Origin: Bacteroidales bacterium
Lineage (GTDB): Bacteria; Bacteroidota; Bacteroidia; Bacteroidales; VadinHA17
Length of the DNA: 5,091 bases
Reading direction: 5' to 3'
Assembly (NCBI GenBank): GCA_003155705.1
Contig: PMEC01000078.1
Coordinates: 4,583-9,673 of the forward strand
This document shows positions 1 to 4,935 of the stretch, piece after piece (position 1 is the stretch's first letter; each line of letters starts with the position of its first letter). Position numbers and translations under genes: made by a program. The notes under the pieces were generated by a model. The model saw nothing but the letters and a program-made list of their open reading frames with translations. It was not told the DNA's origin and searched no databases.

Positions 1-1
1 C

Positions 2-277
2 TGGGGTTCATACCATTTGATTTCAGATATTATGAAGACCACAAATTTACTATTTCTACTGAGTATTATTGTCCTTTGTAGTTATAGTGAAAAGGTCCAT
101 TTTTGGAATTCGCCCAGAACACTGTTTTTAAAAGAAGCAAAGGAGGCAAATGTCATAAACGCGAGTAATAATTTAATTCACCAGAATGTTTAAGTATTGG
201 CTGCGCAGAGAGATGTATTATGTGTTATTTACGACAGGCAATGTATCAATGAAATATTATGTGCGTACAAATTATAA
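2..277 (+). pseudogene. possible degraded or edge-cut gene remnant with short open stretches
   Basis: The frame starting at base 2 is open from the window edge to a TAA at 191-193. If read through, it continues to a second TAA at 275-277. Within it an ATG at 32 would give a 53-residue peptide whose first ~18 residues (MKTTNLLFLLSIIVLCSY) are hydrophobic with a Cys. That resembles a signal peptide or a weak lipobox, but Leu at -1 is not the usual small residue. The stretch after the first stop also reads like protein (VLAAQRDVLCVIYDRQ), which suggests an interrupted reading frame. Frame 1 is also open from the edge to a TAG at 79-81 (FRYYEDHKFTISTEYY), and a 35-codon frame begins at the ATG at 186. 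I recognise no family. This could be the C-terminal end of a gene entering from the left, a decayed gene, a small peptide gene, or non-coding DNA. Confidence 0.25.
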
Positions 278-342
278 AAACATATACGTATAGATGATCT
301 GTTTTTTATGATAGGCGATGTCTTATAAATAATTGATATTAG

Positions 343-1227
343 TTACCAGCAGCTTATTATTCGTTTCACTTTATTTATTAATAAAGTTATTTTATTTAGT
401 TCGGGTATTATTACTTCTCCGGAAAAACTTTTTCCTTTTTGCAAAAATTTCTCAGTAAATAATTTAGAAGTAAATCCCCATTTTAAAATGAATGTCTTTC
501 TTCCACCAGTTTGCTTTACCCTTTTGGTTGATTTCGAACCAAAATGATAAACCAGACTATTCCCTTTACCCTTGAATAATCTTACTCCAGCTTTAAAAAG
601 TTTCATCGACAAATCAGGATCTGAATACAGGCCCGGACTAAATTCAATGCTCATTCCTCCGACTAAATCCCACATATCGATATGTAATATCAAAGGAGGC
701 AACGTACTTCCATTCCAATCATTTACGAATAAACGCTTGTAATCTTTTAATAATAGCTCTTCCTTAAAATCCGGAATATTTTTTCCATAGTCCCTGACAA
801 TAACACACGGATTCGGTGTGTCAGCCGGCTCTATCATTGTACCAGATAACATAAAGCTTTTATGGCCGATATGCTCGATCTCTGTAAATAACTCCAGATC
901 CCAGTTGGGAAGAACATACATATCGTCATTAACGTATACTAAATATTCAGATTTAATTATTGATCTGGCTATATTTAAGCTATAACAGATACCAAGATTA
1001 TTTTTGGAATATAGATAATCTATTTCATTTTGACCTTCTATCCATTCAACTGTACCATCATTGCCCTCATTTATGATTACAATAATCTGTGCATTATAAA
1101 ATGAGTTTCTTCTAATGCTATTTATACAAACTTTCAAAAACTCAATATTGTTCCAGGTCGGAATTAATATGCTGTATTTGTAACCTGATTGATTCGTCCT
1201 CTGATACTTGATTATGTCTTCTATCAT
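343..1227 (-). CDS. family 2 (GT-A fold) glycosyltransferase
   Basis: This gene encodes a soluble, probably cytoplasmic GT-A glycosyltransferase, expected to transfer a sugar from a nucleotide-sugar donor to a growing surface glycan. In the 302-residue reading from a TTG at 1251, the signs are: the N-terminal strand/loop YSILIPTWN (26-34); NEGNDGT (61-67) in place of the usual DNGSxDGT; NNLGI (84-88); the metal/nucleotide motif VNDDMYV with D109 and D110; GGMSIEF...YSDPDLSMKLFKAG (198-222) as the acceptor/catalytic-base region with D211 and D213; and YHFGSKST (235-242) with the late conserved His. No membrane helix is seen. The TTG at 1251 directly follows an in-frame TAA, so I prefer the ATG at 1227 (residue 9, giving 294 residues), which keeps all motifs. 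The gene lies about 200 bp downstream of the LamG gene on the same strand and may be transcribed with it. Donor and acceptor cannot be told from sequence. The fold is confident; the exact start is less so. Confidence 0.9.
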   Translation of the reverse strand: MIEDIIKYQRTNQSGYKYSILIPTWNNIEFLKVCINSIRRNSFYNAQIIVIINEGNDGTVEWIEGQNEIDYLYSKNNLGICYSLNIARSIIKSEYLVYVNDDMYVLPNWDLELFTEIEHIGHKSFMLSGTMIEPADTPNPCVIVRDYGKNIPDFKEELLLKDYKRLFVNDWNGSTLPPLILHIDMWDLVGGMSIEFSPGLYSDPDLSMKLFKAGVRLFKGKGNSLVYHFGSKSTKRVKQTGGRKTFILKWGFTSKLFTEKFLQKGKSFSGEVIIPELNKITLLINKVKRIISCW

Positions 1228-1251
1228 ATCTTTAAACTGGTATGAACTCAA

Positions 1252-1453
1252 TTATTTCTATTCTTCCAATTCTATTCACCCTCTAATTGGTTCAGGACCT
1301 TCACGTTACGGAGATACTGCTCTGAAGGAGTTCAATCTTAAATAATATAAACTTCTCCAACATCTTTTATTATTCAGGATATTATCCTTTCAGCTGGTAT
1401 GAAAGTTATTTGGAATAATCAAAATAATTCACATTTACATTCTTTAGGATAAC
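1252..1453 (-). other. gap between LamG and glycosyltransferase genes with coding-like debris
   Basis: No complete gene fits here. On the minus strand, a 19-codon stretch at 1275-1331 reads TPSEQYLRNVKVLNQLEGE and ends in TAG at 1272-1274. It looks like a normal protein C-terminus but has a TGA just before it. Another frame nearby reads RSLYYLRLNSFRAVSP, so a frameshifted remnant of a lost gene is possible. The 9-mer TTCATACCA (minus strand) occurs here at about 1395-1404 and again at the head of the glycosyltransferase gene. A 5-bp hairpin AGGAT-ATT-ATCCT lies at 1376-1388. It has no T tract and does not qualify as a terminator. No promoter convinced me. Confidence 0.3.
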
Positions 1454-2080
1454 CTAGAACGCCATAAAATCGTTTGGCTCCAATACTTCCGGACTTATTC
1501 TTATTTTATAAATAGCCCCCTTATACCAGGAGACTTTATTTCGTCTCGCTCCGATTGATATAGCTCCTGAATTAATTGGTTTAAATTCCACCTCCCCCTT
1601 GATTTCCATTTTGCCATTAATGTAATTTATCATTTTCCCTTTTTTGTCAAGAGTCAGAGCAACATGATACCAGGAATCAACGGGATGAACCAATTTTGGA
1701 TAAATAAGAGCTTTCTTTGATTCGCCTGACAGGATAAAGGTGTCGAGATACCATTGGTTTTTTTTTGTCACCCGTGTTTCAATCAGCAGGCGATCTCCGT
1801 CAATTTCCCCGATATGAAGAAAACGCTGCTCCTCCGGTCCGCTGGCATCTGGTCTTATTATTGCTTCGATTGTAAAACAGGTCAGCCCTTTTAGTGGATT
1901 GTGTTCCAGAAAAAACCCATCATTAATGCCATCAAACCACATTGAATTACCATATGGTGCCTTAACAATCTTAGGATTTCCTGAAACCGATAATCCTGCC
2001 ACTCCGGCTTTTAGTTCCGATACGGTGCATTCCCAGGACCCGGGCTTTTTTTGAGCATTCGGCGATTTATATGAAACCAT
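1454..2080 (-). CDS. LamG / concanavalin A-like single-domain protein
   Basis: This gene encodes a 208-residue, nearly all-beta protein that is one LamG-like (concanavalin A-type) jelly-roll domain. Such domains usually bind carbohydrate or protein surfaces; no catalytic residues are expected. Seen in sequence, with residues counted from the ATG at 2080: WFDGINDGFFL (48-58), the usual first marker; FTIEAIIRPD (69-78); WYHVALTLD...YINGK (137-157), the central strand pair; AISIGARRN (173-181); and the closing strand YKGAIYKIRISPEVL (186-200). The frame stays open to an ATG at 2155. The extra 25 residues are Phe/Ile/Asn-rich, unlike the domain and not a clean signal peptide, and a -7-like element lies inside them, so I chose the ATG at 2080. 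The lack of an export signal is odd, since most LamG proteins are secreted or surface-bound. It lies upstream of the glycosyltransferase gene on the same strand, which suggests a glycan-related role. The ligand is unknown. Confidence 0.85.
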   Translation of the reverse strand: MVSYKSPNAQKKPGSWECTVSELKAGVAGLSVSGNPKIVKAPYGNSMWFDGINDGFFLEHNPLKGLTCFTIEAIIRPDASGPEEQRFLHIGEIDGDRLLIETRVTKKNQWYLDTFILSGESKKALIYPKLVHPVDSWYHVALTLDKKGKMINYINGKMEIKGEVEFKPINSGAISIGARRNKVSWYKGAIYKIRISPEVLEPNDFMAF

Positions 2081-2118
2081 GATATATACTCTGTTTTTAA
2101 AATTTATGTTTTCAATTG

Positions 2119-2126
2119 TAAATATA
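2119..2126 (-). promoter_or_regulatory. weak -7-like element for the LamG gene
   Basis: The minus strand reads TATATTTA here, matching TAnnTTTG (the Bacteroides -7 consensus) at seven of eight positions and lying about 38 bases before the ATG at 2080. No good TTTG-type -33 element sits at the expected distance, and the region is so AT-rich that a chance match is quite possible. Its main value is that it would leave a short leader for the ATG at 2080 and would fall inside the gene if the ATG at 2155 were used. Confidence 0.25.
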
Positions 2127-2208
2127 TAAGGTTTAAAATTATGAATAAAAACCAATCAATCCTACTTTTACATATTATCTTGTTCACTGATTTTTCAGCT
2201 TATTTTAT

Positions 2209-2273
2209 GCCGGTCCCACTTTGCTTCGCTGAAGCAATGCGAAAGCCGAGAGGAGAGCTATGTACAGACCGGC
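2209..2273. repeat. 65-bp foldable segment closed by GCCGGTC/GACCGGC
   Basis: The outer arms GCCGGTC (2209-2215) and GACCGGC (2267-2273) are perfect reverse complements. Inside, TTGCTTC (2221-2227) and GAAGCAA (2231-2237) form a 7-bp stem with a 3-base loop; an alternative pairing joins CTTTGC (2219-2224) to GCGAAAG (2239-2245). The segment stands out from its AT-rich surroundings by base composition. A nested structure like this could be an RNA element, a repeat unit, or a relic of a larger structured element such as a group II intron end. I could not match it to a named riboswitch or RNA family. On the plus strand a short A run follows, not a T run, so it is not an intrinsic terminator in that direction. 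Confidence 0.45.
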
Positions 2274-2310
2274 TGTTGAAAAAAAGATAATTTTTGACTA
2301 TTACCCTTTG

Positions 2311-2408
2311 AGTACCTTTGTGCCGTACTTTGTGATCCTTTGTGGTTCAATGATTTAGGTTTTACCACAAAGGAACACAAAGGTTTTCACGAAGGGGCAC
2401 AAAGTACT
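2311..2408. repeat. imperfect inverted repeat of CACAAAGG-like units
   Basis: The left arm (2311-2346) runs from AGTACCTTTGTGCC to CCTTTGTGGT. The right arm (2364-2408) runs from ACCACAAAGG to GCACAAAGTACT. The inner part pairs at 18 of 19 positions (2328-2346 with 2364-2382) around a 17-base loop, and the outer ends also match (AGTAC with GTACT). The right arm is nine bases longer, equal to about one extra unit, so the arms have diverged by gain or loss of a repeat unit. Each arm consists of short degenerate direct repeats (GGAACACAAA, GGTTTTCACGAA, GGGGCACAAA). I recall similar CACAAAGG strings in Bacteroidota intergenic DNA. Any function is unknown; it could act as a transcript hairpin between the two divergent genes. 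Confidence 0.7.
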
Positions 2409-2516
2409 TTTTATATAGTCTAAATAAATTGATTTCAGACTATCTGCCAGATATTACAAATCATTTCAGGTATCCTGGCTACAACATTAAGTAACACCCC
2501 CCGTTTTTATCAAAAG

Positions 2517-2547
2517 TTTGATGCCAGAAAAGTTTTATCTATCTTAG
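2517..2547 (+). promoter_or_regulatory. candidate Bacteroidota-type promoter of the SPFH/zinc-ribbon operon
   Basis: TTTG at 2517-2520 is followed after exactly 19 bp by TATCTTAG at 2540-2547, which matches TAnnTTTG at all but one fixed position. Known Bacteroides sigma-ABfr promoters have TTTG at -33 and TAnnTTTG at -7 with 19-21 bp between. Transcription would start near 2553-2556, leaving a leader of about 65 bases before the ATG at 2621. The leader is AT-rich with no Shine-Dalgarno sequence, as is usual for the phylum. No operator-like repeat is seen over the promoter. Confidence 0.5.
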
Positions 2548-2620
2548 TTTTTTATAAACAGAATTGAATTTAGAATAATCGCAGATTCAATATATTGATT
2601 AATAATTTAAAATCCTGGTT

Positions 2621-3721
2621 ATGGGAATACTGAACAAAATCAAAGGGGAATTTATCGACATCATTGAATGGTTGGACCCCACAAATAATACTATGGTACA
2701 CCGTTTTGAACGATATCAGAACGAAATTAAGCACGGCGCTAAACTTACTGTCAGAGAATCTCAGGTTGCGGTTTTTATCAATGAAGGTCAGCTAGCCGAC
2801 ATTTTTAAGCCCGGAATGCATACGTTAAGCACTGAAAACCTCCCCATCCTTTCTACTCTTAAAGGTTGGAAATACGGGTTCAACAGTCCCTTTCTTGCAG
2901 AAGTATATTTTGTTAATACCAAACAATTCACTGATCTGTTGTGGGGAACACCGAACCCTATCATGTTAAGGGATCCTGAATTTGGTCCGATTCGTATTCG
3001 TGCCAACGGTAACTATACAATGAAAATTTCTGACCCCGCTATGTTTATCAAGACTATTGCCGGTACCGATGGTAACTTCACTACAGAAAGTATTACAAAT
3101 CAATTGCGAAATGTTGCAGTTACCCGTTTTACAGATGCTATCGGTGAAAGTAAAATTCCAGTTCTGGACATGGCCTCCAATTTTGATGAGATATCTAAGT
3201 TCTGTGAAACCAAGATGAAACCTGAATTCATGGAATATGGGATTGAACTATTAAAATTTCTTGTCGCCAGCATAACTCTTCCTGAAAACGTTGAAGCAGC
3301 ACTCGATAAACGTTCGAGTATGGGAATAATCGGGGATATGAATAAGTTCACGCAATTCGAGATTGGTCAGTCGATGGAAGCTGCAGCAAATAATCCTGCA
3401 GGGGGAGGTGCTGCAGCTGGAATGGGCATGGGGATGGGGTTTGGAATGGCAAACAGCATGATGGGGCAGATGGGTCAGGCTCAAAAACCTGCCGCAGGAC
3501 CGCCTCCTGTCCCAGGGGCAGCGAGCTATTTTGTTGCTGCCGGAGGACAACAAACAGGTCCTTTTGATTTGAATACATTGAAACAAATGGCTGTCCAGGG
3601 GCAGATAAATAAAGATTCGCTCGTGTGGAAAGAGGGGATGGCACAATGGTCAGCTGCCGGAGCCCAACCAGACCTGAGTAATCTGTTTGGAGCAATACCG
3701 CCGCCATTGCCGCCTAAGTAA
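2621..3721 (+). CDS. SPFH-domain protein (YdjI / 'virion core' type) with C-terminal GYF_2 domain
   Basis: This gene encodes a 366-residue protein expected to form an SPFH (stomatin/prohibitin/flotillin/HflKC) scaffold on the inner face of the cytoplasmic membrane. Residues 1-20 (MGILNKIKGEFIDIIEWLDP) can form an amphipathic helix, and there is no true membrane span. The SPFH part spans about 25-235, with the family-typical VRESQVAVFINEGQLADIFKPGMHTLST (44-71) and the NYTMKISDP strand (131-139). Residues 255-290 are a Gly/Ala/Met-rich flexible linker with GMGMGMG. A GYF_2-type domain (about 303-353) follows, with YFVAAGGQQTGPFDLNTLK and the W336 and W343 positions. Proline-rich stretches lie before it (PPPVP, 294-298) and after it (PPPLPPK, 360-366). 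B. subtilis YdjI lacks this GYF_2 ending. The zinc-ribbon gene begins 47 bp downstream, almost surely in the same operon. The ATG at 2621 is the first in frame and fits the family N-terminus. The domain calls are firm; the membrane-stress or scaffold role is inferred from relatives. Confidence 0.9.
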   Translation: MGILNKIKGEFIDIIEWLDPTNNTMVHRFERYQNEIKHGAKLTVRESQVAVFINEGQLADIFKPGMHTLSTENLPILSTLKGWKYGFNSPFLAEVYFVNTKQFTDLLWGTPNPIMLRDPEFGPIRIRANGNYTMKISDPAMFIKTIAGTDGNFTTESITNQLRNVAVTRFTDAIGESKIPVLDMASNFDEISKFCETKMKPEFMEYGIELLKFLVASITLPENVEAALDKRSSMGIIGDMNKFTQFEIGQSMEAAANNPAGGGAAAGMGMGMGFGMANSMMGQMGQAQKPAAGPPPVPGAASYFVAAGGQQTGPFDLNTLKQMAVQGQINKDSLVWKEGMAQWSAAGAQPDLSNLFGAIPPPLPPK

Positions 3722-3731
3722 GCGGCGGTAT
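3695..3731 (+). other. GC-rich hairpin spanning the SPFH stop codon
   Basis: ATACCGCCGC (3695-3704) and GCGGCGGTAT (3722-3731) form a perfect 10-bp inverted repeat with a 17-base loop that contains the SPFH stop codon. The left arm codes for the proline-rich tail, so part of the match reflects CCG proline codons, but the right arm is non-coding. The next bases are A-rich (TTAAGAATATATTAAAAT) with no T tract, so it is not an intrinsic terminator. It may protect or process the transcript, or set the relative expression of the two operon genes. Confidence 0.5.
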
Positions 3732-3768
3732 ACTACTTAAGAATATATTAAAATAAAACAAAATAATT

Positions 3769-4878
3769 ATGAGTCAGGAAAAAGTGATCTCTGAAACAAT
3801 TCAAAAAGATATAGTCTGTAAGGGATGTTCAGGCAAGCTGCAGTTTGCTCCCGGTACTAATCACCTGAAATGCCCGTCTTGTGGTATGGAGAACGAAATT
3901 GAAGTTTCTACAAAAGTGTTTGAAGAACTTGATTTTGAGAAATTTGTCAATGAGTTCGAAAAAGGCGCCGACATTCATGAAGTTGCAACAATTAAGTGCC
4001 AGGGGTGCGGTGCACAGACAACTTTTAATCCAAGTGTAGTATCGGATGCATGCCCTTGCTGTGGTTCTCCGCTTGTGGTTAAAGATGCGACTTCATCTCA
4101 TGCGATCAAACCTGCTGCCATACTTCCTTTTGCAATAGATCAAAACAAGGCATTTGAAGATTTTGGCAGCTGGATAAAGAATTTATGGTTTGCCCCAAAT
4201 AAATTGAAGAGATATGCTCAACAGATGGAAAAACTAACAGGACTCTACATTCCCTACTGGACCTACGATTCAAATACAAGCACCGATTATGCGGGTGAAC
4301 GGGGTGATGATTATCAGGATACTGAAACATACACAACTACTGAAAACGGTGAATCAGTATCGAAAACGCGTTCAGTTACCAATACCCGATGGAGCAGTGT
4401 GAGTGGTCATGTGGATAATCTGTTTGATGATGTACTGGTTGTTGCAAGTAAATCGCTTCCGGAAAGACATGTCGAAAAACTTGAACCCTGGGAACTGGAG
4501 AACATACAACCGTTTAATGAAAGTTACCTCAGCGGTTTCAAAACTGAAAGTTACCAGGTTGATCTGAAGGAAGGATTTGAGGATGCAAAAATAAAAATGA
4601 ACGAGGTAATAAATTCCACTGTCTGCAAAGATATCGGAGGAGATCATCAACGTATACACTCGCTTAATACTGTCTACAATCATATCACCTTCAAACATAT
4701 CCTGCTGCCGATCTGGATAAGCGCGTATATGTACAAGGATAAAGTTTACAGGTTTCTTATTAATGGACGTACAGGTAAAGTAGATGGAGAAAGACCCTAT
4801 AGCTGGATCAAAATTGGTTTGGCTGCTTTAGTAGTGGTGGTAATTATAATAGGTGTTGTATTATTAGTCAGGAAATAA
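3769..4878 (+). CDS. double zinc-ribbon protein with C-terminal membrane anchor (YdjG-like)
   Basis: This gene encodes a 369-residue protein with two N-terminal zinc ribbons and one C-terminal membrane helix. The metal ligands are C17/C20 with C35/C38 (CKGC...CPSC) and C77/C80 with C95/C98 (CQGC...CPCC). Residues 110-160 (ending ...KLKRYAQQMEKLTGLYIPYWTYD) and 205-230 (TRWSSVSGHVDNLFDDVLVVASKSL) are typical of the conserved middle region. It ends with LLPIWISAYMYKDKVYRFLINGRTGKVDGERPYSW (312-346) and a hydrophobic span at about 348-366 before a terminal RK. Relatives are often labelled 'TFIIB-type zinc ribbon' or, wrongly, 'PriA-like', because of the ribbons; there is no helicase domain. The layout predicts a tail-anchored protein with its ribbons in the cytoplasm, suited to recruit the SPFH partner made from the gene just upstream. 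In B. subtilis, YdjG is a membrane partner in the PspA-type stress system. The ATG at 3769 sits behind an A-rich leader. The partner role here is inference. Confidence 0.88.
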   Translation: MSQEKVISETIQKDIVCKGCSGKLQFAPGTNHLKCPSCGMENEIEVSTKVFEELDFEKFVNEFEKGADIHEVATIKCQGCGAQTTFNPSVVSDACPCCGSPLVVKDATSSHAIKPAAILPFAIDQNKAFEDFGSWIKNLWFAPNKLKRYAQQMEKLTGLYIPYWTYDSNTSTDYAGERGDDYQDTETYTTTENGESVSKTRSVTNTRWSSVSGHVDNLFDDVLVVASKSLPERHVEKLEPWELENIQPFNESYLSGFKTESYQVDLKEGFEDAKIKMNEVINSTVCKDIGGDHQRIHSLNTVYNHITFKHILLPIWISAYMYKDKVYRFLINGRTGKVDGERPYSWIKIGLAALVVVVIIIGVVLLVRK

Positions 4879-4895
4879 AGGTAAAAGGGTGTAGC

Positions 4896-4935
4896 GGCGC
4901 AGAGGCGCAAAGGTACAAAGGGGCAGCGGCAAAGA
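4896..4935 (+). repeat. short 8-bp-period tandem repeat of GGCGCAAA type
   Basis: Four and a half units of eight bases run in tandem: GGCGCAGA, GGCGCAAA, GGTACAAA, GGGGCAGC, GGCAAAG. The motif resembles the CACAAAGG units at 2364-2408 and lies in the same orientation as that arm. It fills most of the 57 bp between the stop codons of the convergent zinc-ribbon gene and the cut-off minus-strand gene. The units are too short and uneven for a CRISPR array. There is no stable hairpin or T tract to make it an obvious terminator. Confidence 0.6.

Larger units (their letters stand above)
2156..2620. other. divergent intergenic region with a foldable segment, inverted repeat and promoter
   Basis: No protein-coding frame is convincing in this 465 bp stretch between the divergent LamG and SPFH genes. 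From left to right it contains an AT-rich LamG upstream part, a locally GC-richer segment able to fold (2209-2273), an imperfect inverted repeat built of CACAAAGG-like units (2311-2408), an unremarkable stretch at 2409-2510 that includes a run of six C, and the probable promoter of the SPFH operon (2517-2547). Its length, with distinct structured pieces, suggests that one or more repeats were inserted here rather than that it is a compact regulatory region. Confidence 0.6.

Noticed and set aside
2209..2273. Named riboswitch or group II intron domain V
   Set aside because: The segment folds, but I could not find the conserved core of any riboswitch class I know or the GAAA-capped AGC...GUUC hairpin of domain V. 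It is kept only as an unassigned element.
3251..3646. A 131-codon open frame on the minus strand within the SPFH gene
   Set aside because: It lies wholly antisense to a gene with clear domains. Its composition (Cys-, His- and Ser-rich, with no recognisable domain) is what the complement of Gly/Ala/Met codons produces. Similar antisense frames at 2788-3006, 3100-3351 and 3348-3707 were dropped for the same reason.
2621..3721. Phage origin suggested by the 'virion core protein' family name
   Set aside because: The name is a historical label for some SPFH relatives. There are no capsid, tail, integrase or lysis genes around it, and the gene is coupled to a chromosomal-type zinc-ribbon partner.
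3695..3740. Intrinsic terminator between the SPFH and zinc-ribbon genes
   Set aside because: The hairpin is strong but is followed by A-rich DNA without a T tract, and the downstream gene is only 47 bp away with no separate promoter evident.
4106..4698. Antisense open frames (4106-4336 and 4372-4698) within the zinc-ribbon gene
   Set aside because: They oppose a well-supported coding region, show no domain or start context, and end arbitrarily.
3769..4878. PriA-like primosomal helicase annotation
   Set aside because: Only zinc-ribbon cysteines are shared. There is no Walker motif or helicase domain, and a C-terminal membrane helix is present instead.
4896..4935. CRISPR-like array
   Set aside because: The units are about 8 bp with no spacers and no nearby cas genes, so this is a simple degenerate tandem repeat.
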